This document shows positions 8,605 through 17,176 of a stretch of DNA of 64,000 nt, in pieces. The notes below the pieces were generated by a model, which was not told the DNA's origin, ran no database searches, and saw only the letters and a list, made by a program, of their open reading frames with translations. This stretch comes from Myxococcus guangdongensis (GTDB taxonomy: Bacteria > Myxococcota > Myxococcia > Myxococcales > Myxococcaceae): the NCBI RefSeq assembly GCF_024198255.1, contig NZ_JAJVKW010000007.1, positions 62,001-126,000 on the forward strand. Direction: 5' to 3'. How positions within the stretch are numbered: position 1 is the first letter of the stretch; each line of letters starts with the position of its first letter. The translations under genes were made by a program, and so were the position numbers.

Positions 8605-9396
8605 TCAGCGTCCCTCGGGGGGCGCCGGCGCGAAGGGGCCCCACGGCGAGGGCTCCAACCACCGGCGCACCTCGTCCACGGGGACGTTGGACAACACGTC
8701 GACGATGGACATCCCCTGCACGAAGCGCCCGTCGCGCCCCTGCGCGTAGGGCGGGTGGCCGAAGCGCTGCCACAGCACGCGCACGTCCGCGCTCCGGAAC
8801 AGCCCCACCTGGAGGTACAGCGACGAGCCCAACCCCGAGTAGTACGTGTGGGCCTTCAGCTGCCGGCAGTACTCCACCAGCCGCGCCGACTTCTCGTCGC
8901 CCTGTTTCTCCAGCGTGGACGCCAGGAGGATGCGCGGCGACAGCCCCAGCGGCGCGTGGAAGAGGGCGGTGCTCGCGAGCAGCACCCGCAGGAGCGAGCC
9001 GGGGCCCGCCTCCGCCGCCACGCCGTCATAGAAGGGCTCCAACAACGGAAGCACCTGGGTGGCGAAATGGGGCCGCCGCCCGTACAGCGTCACCAGTTTG
9101 TCCAGGTGCTTGCGCGCCCAGGGCTGACGCGAATCCACCGCCAGGTCCGCGATGAGTGTGTCGCGATGTGGGTCCTCCAGCGGAATGGACAGCCATTGGA
9201 AGCCGGGCTCGGTGGGCGGAGGTGTGGGCGCGTTGGCGGGGAGCGCCACGCGCGTCCTGCGCTGCCAGCCGCGCCGCAGCCATTGCACGTTGTCGAGCAC
9301 CAGCAACGTGTCCGCGCGCGCCGTCTGCTCGTAGAAGTCCACCCAGGGCAGGTAGTGGGGTTGCTCGGCGACGACGACTCCTGGACTGCCCGGCAC
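8605..9396 (-). CDS. WbqC family protein
   Basis: 263 aa, the usual length for WbqC proteins. The family signature is at the N-terminus (VVVAEQPHYLPWVDFYEQ), followed by LVLDNVQWLRRGWQRRTRV and the conserved WLSIPLED segment. WbqC-like proteins are found in polysaccharide and O-antigen loci and in many isolated locations; their biochemical reaction is not established. The start is GTG with an AGAGG site 6 nt upstream. There are no glycan genes next to it, so its role here is open. Confidence 0.87.
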   Translation of the reverse strand: MPGSPGVVVAEQPHYLPWVDFYEQTARADTLLVLDNVQWLRRGWQRRTRVALPANAPTPPPTEPGFQWLSIPLEDPHRDTLIADLAVDSRQPWARKHLDKLVTLYGRRPHFATQVLPLLEPFYDGVAAEAGPGSLLRVLLASTALFHAPLGLSPRILLASTLEKQGDEKSARLVEYCRQLKAHTYYSGLGSSLYLQVGLFRSADVRVLWQRFGHPPYAQGRDGRFVQGMSIVDVLSNVPVDEVRRWLEPSPWGPFAPAPPEGR

Positions 9397-9535
9397 GCAC
9401 GGCCTCTTTTCCGCTGAGACGTCCTGGGGTGGTGCGGCCCCTCACTGTCGGACCGGACGCGGTGGATTGCTTCTGCTGCTAGATTGTAACATTCCAAAGC
9501 CGGTCAGGGACCTTCGCCGAGGTGGAAACGAACGG

Positions 9536-11596
9536 ATGAAGTACCTGTGCATCAGCGCGGACCCGCATCATCCCGTCGCGGAGGAGCTCCGACGTCAGGG
9601 GCAGGACGTGCTCGTCCGGGCCGAGGCGGCGGAGGCGGACGCGGAGCTGGTGCACGGCCGTGTGGACGTGCTCATCGTGGAGGCCGCGTCGCTCGCGCCG
9701 GATGCCCGGTGGTTGGATGCGCTGCGGGGGCGCGCGCGGCCCGAGGAGCCGCTGGTGCTGGGGCTGTGCGACGAGGCGACGGACGAGGCGCTCGCGCCGC
9801 TGTTGTCGGCGGGCGTGGAGGAGTTCCTCGTGGCGCCCTTCCACGCGGTGGAGGTGCGCGCGCGCAGGCTGCTGCTCGAGCGCCGCGCGGCGCGGCGTCG
9901 GCAGATGCAGAGCACCCAGGCGGCGGCGCGCGGGGAGATGGAGCGGTTGGCCTCCATCATCCAGACGCAGGCGGACGTGGCGCTGGCGGGGTTGGACCTG
10001 TCGGAGGTGATGGGCCTGCTCTGCGAGCGCGCGCGGGTGTTGTGCGGCGCGGACGGCGCGGCGGTGGCGCTGCTGGAGTCGGGCTACGTGGAGTACCGCG
10101 TGGCCACCGGCAGCCTGCGGCCGCACATGGGCTTCCGGCTGAGGGTGGAGGGCAGCCTCACCGGCACCAGCCTGCTGCGCGGCGAGGTGATGCGCACCGA
10201 CGACACCGAGGACGACGTGCGCGTCAACGTGGTGGCCACGCGGCAGGTGGGCGCGCGCTCCATGGTCTGCGTGCCGCTGTGGCGCGAGGCGCGGCCCGTG
10301 GGGGCGTTGAACCTGACGTCGCACCTGCCCAACGCGTTCGATGACCGGGACGTGCGCACGCTGGAGTTGATGGCGGGCCTGTTGGGCGCGGCCATGGGGA
10401 ACGCGGCGGAGGCCTCGGAGCGACATGCGTTGATGGAGGAGCGCGCGGAGGCGCTCGCGGCGCTGCAGGAGTCCCAGGCGCTGTTCGCGGCCTTCATGAA
10501 CCACAGCCCCGCGGTGGCGTACATGAAGGACACGGAGGGGCGCCGCGTCTGGGTGAACGAACCCTACCGACGCTTCTTCGGCCTCGCCGATGGCACGGAC
10601 GTGGAGGGGATGGACGACGCGCGGCTGATGCCCGCGGCCTCGGCGGAGCACGTGCGGCGCGAGGACCAGGCGGTGCTCGCGTCGGGGGAGCCCAGCGCGA
10701 CGGAGGGCATGATTCCCGCGCCGGATGGCTCGGAGCGGCATTGGCTCACGTACCGCTTCATCGTGCGTGAGCACTCGGGGCGGCGGCTGCTGGGCGGCGT
10801 GTCGTTGGACGTCACGGACCGCAAGGCGATGCAGGCGCAGCTCGTCGTGTCGGACCGGCTGGCCGCGGTGGGCACGCTGGCGGCGGGCGTGGCGCATGAA
10901 ATCAACAACCCGCTGGCCTTCGTGCTCTCCAACCTGTCGTTCCTCTCCGTGGAGCTGCAGAACGTGACGCGCGAGCTGCCTCCGGGGCGCACGTCCGAGA
11001 TGGAGGAGGTGCTGCGCGAGGCGGTGGATGGCGCGCACCGGGTGCGGCAGATCGTCCGGGATTTGAGGACCTTCTCGCGCGGGGACGACGAGGTGGCCAC
11101 CGCGGTCAACCTCCAGGCGGTGCTCGAGTCCGCCATCACCATGGCGCGCGGAGAGCTGAAGATGCGCGCGCAGATCATCCGCGACTTCGGCGACGTGCCT
11201 CCGGTGGAGGGCAGCGAGGGCCGCTTCGGTCAGGTGTTCCTCAACCTGCTCATCAACGCCGCGCACGCGATTGCGGAGGGCAAGCCGGAGCAGAACGAGG
11301 TGCGCGTGGTGCTGCGCGCCTCGGGAGATCGGGTCATCGTGGAGGTGAGCGACACCGGCGTGGGGATGACGCCGGAGGTGCGCGCGCGCATCTTCGACCC
11401 GTTCTTCACCACCAAGCCCGTGGGCGAGGGCACGGGCCTGGGGCTGTCCATCTGCCACGGCATCGTCACCGGCTTCGGCGGCGACATCTCCGTGGAGAGC
11501 GAGGTGGGGCGGGGCAGCACCTTCCGCGTCTCCCTGCCGGTGGGGCACCGCGCGCGCGCGTTGGGACGTCCCCCTCCGTTGCACCTGGTGGGCTGA
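9536..11596 (+). CDS. Cytoplasmic sensor histidine kinase: degenerate receiver, GAF, PAS, HisKA, HATPase
   Basis: 686 aa, without transmembrane segments. The first 110 residues have receiver-fold spacing, but the phospho-acceptor Asp is replaced by Glu (E49 in DVLIVEA) and the conserved Lys by Ala (A100 in LVAPF), so it cannot be phosphorylated normally. A GAF domain (about 150-310) and a PAS domain (about 325-440, AYMKDTEGRRVWVNEPYRRFF) follow. The HisKA H-box is VAHEINNPLAF with phospho-acceptor H454. The ATPase domain has the N-box (LLINAAHAI), G1 (DTGVGMT), F-box (FDPFFTTKP) and G2 (GTGLGLSI). The start at 9536 follows a GAGGTGG element; an in-frame upstream ATG has no site. It has no partner regulator next to it. 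Confidence 0.92.
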   Translation: MKYLCISADPHHPVAEELRRQGQDVLVRAEAAEADAELVHGRVDVLIVEAASLAPDARWLDALRGRARPEEPLVLGLCDEATDEALAPLLSAGVEEFLVAPFHAVEVRARRLLLERRAARRRQMQSTQAAARGEMERLASIIQTQADVALAGLDLSEVMGLLCERARVLCGADGAAVALLESGYVEYRVATGSLRPHMGFRLRVEGSLTGTSLLRGEVMRTDDTEDDVRVNVVATRQVGARSMVCVPLWREARPVGALNLTSHLPNAFDDRDVRTLELMAGLLGAAMGNAAEASERHALMEERAEALAALQESQALFAAFMNHSPAVAYMKDTEGRRVWVNEPYRRFFGLADGTDVEGMDDARLMPAASAEHVRREDQAVLASGEPSATEGMIPAPDGSERHWLTYRFIVREHSGRRLLGGVSLDVTDRKAMQAQLVVSDRLAAVGTLAAGVAHEINNPLAFVLSNLSFLSVELQNVTRELPPGRTSEMEEVLREAVDGAHRVRQIVRDLRTFSRGDDEVATAVNLQAVLESAITMARGELKMRAQIIRDFGDVPPVEGSEGRFGQVFLNLLINAAHAIAEGKPEQNEVRVVLRASGDRVIVEVSDTGVGMTPEVRARIFDPFFTTKPVGEGTGLGLSICHGIVTGFGGDISVESEVGRGSTFRVSLPVGHRARALGRPPPLHLVG

Positions 11597-11605
11597 GGCC
11601 GACGC

Positions 11606-12397
11606 TCAGTCGCGTCCGTGGCGGAACAGGGGGTGGAACACGCGGGGCGCCTTCTTCTTGCGCACGCAGCGGGTGTCCGCGCTCATGTAGCAGGCGGAGA
11701 ACGCGCGGCGGCGGAGGCCCGGGCGGCCACGGCCGGAGCGGTGCCACAGGTGGTTGTGCACCAGGATGACCTCGCCCGCGAGCGCGGGGAGGGGCACCGC
11801 GCGGCGCTCCGCGTCCTCGGCGGCCACCTGGTCCGGGGGGATGACGCCGCCCAGCTCCGTGACCAGTCCTCGCCGGTGACTGCCGGGCACGACCTCCAGG
11901 CAGCCCCCGTCCTCGGGGGCGTCATCCAGCGCGGTCCACAGCTGGAGCTCGGGCTCCTGGGTGAGCCCCCACAGCCGACCTCCGTCCTGATGCCAGGGCA
12001 GGTTGCTGCCGCCGGCCTGGCCCTTGTGGAAGAGGATGGCGCGATACAGGACGATGTCGCCGGGGATGCGCGCGCGGACGAGGCGCTCGAACAGAGGGTT
12101 CTCCATCCACGCGAGGAAGCGCGCGTCCTTCTCCAGCTTCTCCAGCTTGCGGTAGTCCAGCGAGGGCCCCTGCCAGCCGAGGCCCAGGGGCGCGTCCTCG
12201 TAGCGTCCGGTGGTGGCGTCCGGCTGGAAGAACATGCCGGGGTAGACCACGCGGCCGAGCATCAGGTCGTCCGCCCGCTCGCGCAGGGCCACGAGGCCCT
12301 CCTCGCCCAGCACCCTCCCCAGCCGGGCATAGCCATGCTCGGCGTAGTGCGCGAGCACCGAGGTGAGGTCGAGCGCCTGCGCGTCGTCACGAAGCAT
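11606..12397 (-). CDS. Phytanoyl-CoA dioxygenase (PhyH) family Fe(II)/2-oxoglutarate oxygenase
   Basis: 263 aa. The iron ligands are visible as HQD (H136, D138) and a distal His in VHNHLWHRSG (H219), with RRAF a few residues later as a likely 2-oxoglutarate contact. This is the double-stranded beta-helix oxygenase fold; PhyH proteins hydroxylate unactivated carbons in lipids, secondary metabolites or small amines. The substrate is not predictable. The ATG is preceded by GAGG, and this initiation region is an exact inverted copy of that of the divergent alpha/beta hydrolase 93 bp away, so the two genes may share regulation. It is convergent with the histidine kinase gene, with a 9-bp gap. Confidence 0.9.
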   Translation of the reverse strand: MLRDDAQALDLTSVLAHYAEHGYARLGRVLGEEGLVALRERADDLMLGRVVYPGMFFQPDATTGRYEDAPLGLGWQGPSLDYRKLEKLEKDARFLAWMENPLFERLVRARIPGDIVLYRAILFHKGQAGGSNLPWHQDGGRLWGLTQEPELQLWTALDDAPEDGGCLEVVPGSHRRGLVTELGGVIPPDQVAAEDAERRAVPLPALAGEVILVHNHLWHRSGRGRPGLRRRAFSACYMSADTRCVRKKKAPRVFHPLFRHGRD

Positions 12398-12503
12398 GCG
12401 CCCTCATACCTCGGACCTCGCGGTGGAGGGAGTGTGACGACAGGGCTCCGGACACGCGCGGCTTGCGCGCCCGGCGTCCTCGCACCATGGTGAGGGCGCA
12501 TGC
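12394..12503. repeat. Perfect 13-bp inverted repeat covering both divergent start codons
   Basis: GCATGCGCCCTCA at 12394-12406 and its exact reverse complement at 12491-12503 each contain the start codon and Shine-Dalgarno region of one of the two divergent genes (PhyH and hydrolase). The spacer of 84 bp should hold both promoters. Confidence 0.6.
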
Positions 12504-13453
12504 CCTACCGTCGCACCACGCGCTTCGTCGTCGCTCCGGATGGAACCCGGGTGGCCTGGCATACGCACCTGGGGGAGCTGCTCGAGGAGTCCTCGGACCA
12601 GGCGCTCAAGCCACGCGCCACGGTGCTCCTGAGCAATGGCATCGGCTCCTCGGAGAACTTCTGGCGCCACGTCGTCGCCAGCCTGGAGCAGGACCACCGG
12701 GTGGTGCACTGGAACTACCGGGGCCATGGCGAAAGCGAGGAGTCGCGCGATGGCGACTACGACTTCTGCGTGCACGTGGGGGACCTGGAGCGCGTCACGG
12801 AGGCGGTGATGGCGCTCGGCGACGGACGGCCCCCGCACCAGGTGGCCTACTCGATGGGCGTTCGCGTCCTGCTGGAGCTGTATCGCCGCCGTCCGGACCT
12901 GGTGCCGGCGATGACGCTCATCGCGGGGAGCGCGGGAGCGGCGGGCTCGGGGGACGCGGGGCTGGCGGCGCGCGCCCTCCTGGGCACGGCGCGCGAGGCC
13001 CTCCGGCTGGCGACGCCCGCGGTGCCCCTGGCGACGCCGGTGGTGCGCGCGTTCCTGGGCAGCCGGCTGGCGTACCCGTTGGCTCGCGCGGTGGGCGCGC
13101 TGCGGCCCCGGGCTCCGCGGGACGACATCGACGAGTTCCTGTACGCGCTGCGCACGATGAGCCCCCAGGCTTATTGGCACACGCTGCGCGGGTTCGCGGA
13201 GGGGCACGCGTGGGATGTGTTGCCCCATGTCAAGGTGCCGACGCAGATCATCGCCGCGCGTCATGACACCCTCGTCCCTCTGCGGGAGATGGTGCGCATG
13301 CGTGACGCGTTGCCACATGCCCATTGGATGTTGGTGGAGGACGCCGGGCACGCGGGATTGTTGGAGGCCGGAACAGAAATCGCCGACGCCGTGCGCGGCT
13401 TCCTCATCGACCACGGGCTGCGGCCGGCGGAGGCGCCGTCTTCTTCGTCGTGA
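12500..13453 (+). CDS. Alpha/beta hydrolase
   Basis: 317 aa. The fold markers are VLLSNGIGSSENFW (oxyanion region), WNYRGHGESE after strand 4, the nucleophile elbow AYSMG (S118), the acid in AARHDTLVP and the catalytic His in EDAGHAGLLE. The lid region between strands 6 and 7 is Ala/Arg-rich. Such hydrolases cleave esters or C-C bonds, and the substrate is not evident. GGTGAGG lies 4 nt before the ATG. A two-component pair begins 66 bp downstream in the same direction and could be co-transcribed. Confidence 0.9.
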   Translation: MPYRRTTRFVVAPDGTRVAWHTHLGELLEESSDQALKPRATVLLSNGIGSSENFWRHVVASLEQDHRVVHWNYRGHGESEESRDGDYDFCVHVGDLERVTEAVMALGDGRPPHQVAYSMGVRVLLELYRRRPDLVPAMTLIAGSAGAAGSGDAGLAARALLGTAREALRLATPAVPLATPVVRAFLGSRLAYPLARAVGALRPRAPRDDIDEFLYALRTMSPQAYWHTLRGFAEGHAWDVLPHVKVPTQIIAARHDTLVPLREMVRMRDALPHAHWMLVEDAGHAGLLEAGTEIADAVRGFLIDHGLRPAEAPSSSS

Positions 13454-13519
13454 CGGGAACGATGCTGGTCACGCTCCCTCCGGGCATGGAAAGCTCCGGT
13501 GTGCAGGGGGGACGTGCAC

Positions 13520-14206
13520 ATGCGACTGCTGCTCGTCGAAGACGAAGTGAAGATGGTGGTGTTGCTCCAGCGGGGACTGGAGGAGGAAGGCCACAGCCTG
13601 GAGGTCTGTACCGGCGGACGCGCGGCGTTGGAGCGGGGCCGCGAGGAAGGCTTTGACGTCATCGTCCTCGACTGGGCACTGCCCGAGGTCGACGGGGTCA
13701 CGTTGCTCAAGCACTGGCGTGGCGTGGGCGTGCGCACGCCGGTGCTGATGCTCACCGCGCGAGGGACCACGCCGGAGAAGGTCACCGGGCTGCGCTCGGG
13801 CGCGGACGACTACCTGGTGAAGCCCTTCGATTTCGAGGAGCTGCTGGCCCGGTTGGAGGCGCTGGCGCGGCGTGGGGAGTCCGAGGATGGACCGGTGCGC
13901 CTGGGCTCGGTGGTGTTGGATCCACGTCGGCGGGTGCTGGGCCGCTCGGGTCGCGAGGAGTCGCTGACGGCCCGTGAGTTCGCGCTGTTCTCCGCGCTGG
14001 CGAAGCATCCGGGCGAGGCGCAGGTGCGCGCGCGGCTGCTCGCGCAGGCGTGGGGCCGGGACTTCGAGGGCCATGGCAACGTGCTCGACGTGTATGTCGG
14101 CTATCTGCGCGCGAAGCTGGAGCGCCTGTCGGCCACGGACGTCGCCATCCGCGCGGTGCGGGGCGTGGGCTACAAGCTGACGGTGTCGGAGGCCGTGACA
14201 CCGTGA
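13520..14206 (+). CDS. OmpR/PhoB-type response regulator
   Basis: 228 aa. The receiver domain has acidic residues E7/D8, the phospho-acceptor D51 (VIVLDWALPEVDG), T79 in MLTAR and K101 (DDYLVKPF). A C-terminal winged-helix DNA-binding domain follows (about 128-222), with the RAVRGVGYKL wing typical of OmpR. The start at MRLLLVEDE follows a GGGGGG-rich site; the in-frame upstream GTG would add only seven non-conserved residues. The stop overlaps the GTG start of the next gene by 4 nt, so the two are translationally coupled as a classic two-component system. Confidence 0.94.
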   Translation: MRLLLVEDEVKMVVLLQRGLEEEGHSLEVCTGGRAALERGREEGFDVIVLDWALPEVDGVTLLKHWRGVGVRTPVLMLTARGTTPEKVTGLRSGADDYLVKPFDFEELLARLEALARRGESEDGPVRLGSVVLDPRRRVLGRSGREESLTAREFALFSALAKHPGEAQVRARLLAQAWGRDFEGHGNVLDVYVGYLRAKLERLSATDVAIRAVRGVGYKLTVSEAVTP

Positions 14207-15609
14207 CGTTGACCCGGCGGCTGTGGCTGCTGGGCGCGCTCGTTCCCGCGTTGGCGATGGTGGTCGCGTTGGGCAGCGCGGCGCGCTTGTTCCGCTATGA
14301 CCTGGAGCGCTCGTTGGACCGGGCGCTGCTGGCGCAGGCGGCGGTGGAGAGCGCCAGCCTCTTCGACGGACCCGAGCGCAAGGCGCACCTCCACATGACG
14401 GGCTCCCCGTTGCTGGAGCAGGTGCGGCCCTTCGCGCCGCACGGTTATCTCCACGGCCCGGATGGCACCCTGGTGGCGCGCTATCCGCCGGGGCTCCAGG
14501 TGGATGAGTCCGAGTCGAGGCGGGTTCCCGGTGCGCCCGGGGCGCCGCCACAGCTCGTCACTCGCATCGGGCCGGATGGCGTGCGCTGGCGCGAGGTGCA
14601 GGTGGATGTCCGCTCTCCGCAGGGCGCGCCGTACGCGCTGCGACTGTCGGCGTCACTGGGGCAGGTGGATGGCTCGGTGGGGACGTATCACCGGCTGGCG
14701 CTCTTCCTCGCGGTGTCGTTGGGGCTGGCCTTGCTGGTGGTGCAGACGTGGCAGGCGCGCAAGCTGTCGCGAAGGCTGGCGGCCATCACCCGACACCTGC
14801 GTCGGCTGCGTGAGGGGGACTTCTCGCATGCGCCGGTGGAGGACCCGGCGCGCGATGAAATCGGGCAGCTGCGCGCCGTGCTGGCGGAGGCGACGGAGCG
14901 TCTGCGCGGCGCGCGCGAGGCACAGGAGCGGCTGATTGCTGGCGCGGCCCATGAGCTGCGCACGCCGCTGACGCTGATGCGCACGAGCATGGATCTGGCC
15001 CTGCGACGGGAGCGGTCGCGCGAGGAGCTGCGTGTGGGGCTGGAGGAGGCTCGGCGCGAGGTGGACAGGCTGGCGGTGCTCGCGGGGAATCTGCTCGACC
15101 TCGCGGTGGCGGGGCGGGGGGCGTGGGACCGGAAGCAGGGGGACCTCTCGCGGCTGGTCGCGCAGGCGGTGGAGGGAGCTCGCGCGGAGGCGGAGCGACG
15201 AGGGCTGCTCATCCGCGCGGAGCTGTCTGCGCCGGCCGAGGCCCTCTTCGACGCGGGGAGCCTGCGGCAGGCGGTGGACAATGTCCTGTCCAACGCGATG
15301 AAGTTCTCGCCCGAGGGCAGTGAGATTCAGGTGCGGCTCGTTCGCGAGGCGGAGCGGTATCAGGTCCGGGTCGCGGACGCGGGGCCGGGGATTCCCCTCG
15401 CGGAGCATCAATCCGTGTTCGAGCCGTTCCACCGATTGGCGGGCACGGCGCACACGCCGGGCACCGGGCTGGGGCTGTCCATCGTCCGCGAGGTGGCGGA
15501 GCAACATGGTGGCCGGGCCTATGTCGCCCTGGAGCCACGTCGTTCCGGGACCGAGGTGGTCATCGAGCTGCCGAAGGGGTCCGTGGAGGGCTCGGCGCGC
15601 GCGCGGTGA
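14203..15609 (+). CDS. Membrane sensor histidine kinase paired with the OmpR-type regulator
   Basis: 468 aa. Transmembrane helices lie at about 7-27 and 163-182, enclosing a periplasmic sensor region of about 135 residues with no recognised domain. A HAMP linker follows (183-235), then HisKA with H250 (GAAHELRTPL) and HATPase (LSNAMKFSPEGS, DAGPGIP, GTGLGLSI). The GTG start overlaps the regulator stop. The kinase would phosphorylate the upstream regulator. The sensed signal is unknown; neighbours (hydrolase upstream, multicopper oxidase operon convergent downstream) make an envelope or metal stimulus conceivable but unproven. Confidence 0.94.
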   Translation: MTLTRRLWLLGALVPALAMVVALGSAARLFRYDLERSLDRALLAQAAVESASLFDGPERKAHLHMTGSPLLEQVRPFAPHGYLHGPDGTLVARYPPGLQVDESESRRVPGAPGAPPQLVTRIGPDGVRWREVQVDVRSPQGAPYALRLSASLGQVDGSVGTYHRLALFLAVSLGLALLVVQTWQARKLSRRLAAITRHLRRLREGDFSHAPVEDPARDEIGQLRAVLAEATERLRGAREAQERLIAGAAHELRTPLTLMRTSMDLALRRERSREELRVGLEEARREVDRLAVLAGNLLDLAVAGRGAWDRKQGDLSRLVAQAVEGARAEAERRGLLIRAELSAPAEALFDAGSLRQAVDNVLSNAMKFSPEGSEIQVRLVREAERYQVRVADAGPGIPLAEHQSVFEPFHRLAGTAHTPGTGLGLSIVREVAEQHGGRAYVALEPRRSGTEVVIELPKGSVEGSARAR

Positions 15610-15618
15610 GTGCGACTG

Positions 15619-17172
15619 TCACGGTGACAGGGGGAGCCACTCTGACGCGGGCACGAGGCGACCGGTGCCTGGCTCCAGCGTGGCGAGCTGTCCTCCCTGG
15701 ATTCCCACGCGCCGGTTGACCCCGAAGGTGAGCGGTGGCGAGACGCCCGTGTCGAAGTCCCTCAGGGATTCGAGCTGGAGCAACAGGCTCGCGCGGGTGA
15801 CCTCGGCGCCTGTGCGCGTGAGGGCCTCCACGAACACTCGCGCCGCTGCGTAGGCTCCGAGCTGGAAAGCGGCGTGGCCTTGTTCGAGACCATGACGCGC
15901 CATGAACGCGGAGAAGTCCTCCAGGCTGGGGGCGCGCTCGCCCAGGCCCACGGGGGAGATGAATCGGAGCTGCCGCGAGAATGGACCGATGACCTCGGGC
16001 TGAGCGAGGCGGGCCGGCGCTAGTACGAGGACCGAGGGGGCTCGCTCTTCCATCCATCGGAGCAACGGGCTCAGACCCTCCGGTGCTCCCGCGTAGAGCA
16101 CCGCGACGGGAGTCCGTGCTGGCCACGCGTCAGGGAGTCCGCCAGGCAGAATGAGCTCCGTGATGGACGGCAGCTCCCGGCGCGTCATCTCGTCCTTCAC
16201 GGCGCGTGTCCACGCTTCGCCCGCCTCATCTCCCGAGTGCGCCACGACGAGGGATGCACGCCGCAGCCGCGGCTCTTGGTTGCTCGCGAGCCACTGCACC
16301 GCAAGACGCGCGAGCGAGGGCTCATCCGGGTAGAGGAAGAACACGGGGCTGTCCACGTCGGAGGTTCCGCCGCGCAAGGTCAGCGGCAACACGAGTGGAG
16401 CTCCCTCCCGGGTGAGCCTCGCATCAGAGGGTTGCGGCCCTCTCCGCAGGCTGCCCACCAGCGCGAACACGCCGCGCTCCAACAGTCGCTCCGTGGCATC
16501 GGCCTGCAGCGAGGGGGCCTGTGCCGCGTCATCCTCCACCACCAACTCCAGCCTCCTGCGGAACACGCCGCCCCGCGCGTTCACGTCCTCGAACACCGCG
16601 CGCAGGACGGCGGCCGCCTCCTGACCCGCGGGCCCCAGTCTTCCCGTGAGCGGCAGCGCCGCCCCCACCGTGATCGCCGTGGGACTCACTCCGGGGTCGG
16701 GGCGTTCACCCAGCTCCCCCAGGTACGCGAGCAGCTCCCGGCGTGAGACGTCGTCCAACTCATACCGAGGCATCGCCACGCTCAGCGCCCGTCCGCTGGC
16801 GGAGCGCCCCTCGGTGATGGCGCGCAGCAACGTGTCCCGCGTGTAGGCCGGTCGCGACCTGTCCTCCAATTCGCCCACGGCGCGCGGGCGCGAGTGGAAG
16901 AGCGCGCCCGGCGTGATGTCTGGCACTTCCACGCCGCCCTCGGCGCTGCCTCGTCCCGCGGGCCCGTGGCAGCGCGCGCACGCGGCCACCTCTCCGCCGA
17001 GCTCCACGCGCTCGGGCGCGAGGAATCCCATCAACGGCGTACCCCGGACGCTCTGTCCTCGCTGAAAGAGCATGCGCCCACGCCGGGCATGCTCCGGGTC
17101 CTCGGGCGTCGATGCCGACCTGCAGCCGAGCCACGCCGAGGCGAGCACCATCAGGACTCCGAGGACGCGCAT
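15619..17172 (-). CDS. Lipoprotein: cytochrome c domain fused to a Leu/Ile/Val-type periplasmic binding domain
   Basis: 517 aa. The signal peptide ends in a lipobox (AWLGC, C17). A single heme-c motif CARCH (C65-C68-H69) follows, with a likely axial Met in SVAMPRYELDD and the closing ELLAYLGEL helix of a class I cytochrome c. From about residue 145 (ITVGAALPLTGRLGP) the rest is a type 1 periplasmic binding fold of the branched-chain amino-acid receptor group: DVNARGGVFRRRLELVVEDD, LVGSLRRG and later segments to the C-terminus. The start follows GAGG with 7-nt spacing and lies 4 bp after the SCO1 gene stop. It is the last gene of the multicopper oxidase operon. It could accept electrons and sense a ligand; that is inference. 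Confidence 0.9.
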   Translation of the reverse strand: MRVLGVLMVLASAWLGCRSASTPEDPEHARRGRMLFQRGQSVRGTPLMGFLAPERVELGGEVAACARCHGPAGRGSAEGGVEVPDITPGALFHSRPRAVGELEDRSRPAYTRDTLLRAITEGRSASGRALSVAMPRYELDDVSRRELLAYLGELGERPDPGVSPTAITVGAALPLTGRLGPAGQEAAAVLRAVFEDVNARGGVFRRRLELVVEDDAAQAPSLQADATERLLERGVFALVGSLRRGPQPSDARLTREGAPLVLPLTLRGGTSDVDSPVFFLYPDEPSLARLAVQWLASNQEPRLRRASLVVAHSGDEAGEAWTRAVKDEMTRRELPSITELILPGGLPDAWPARTPVAVLYAGAPEGLSPLLRWMEERAPSVLVLAPARLAQPEVIGPFSRQLRFISPVGLGERAPSLEDFSAFMARHGLEQGHAAFQLGAYAAARVFVEALTRTGAEVTRASLLLQLESLRDFDTGVSPPLTFGVNRRVGIQGGQLATLEPGTGRLVPASEWLPLSP

Positions 17173-17176
17173 GGGA

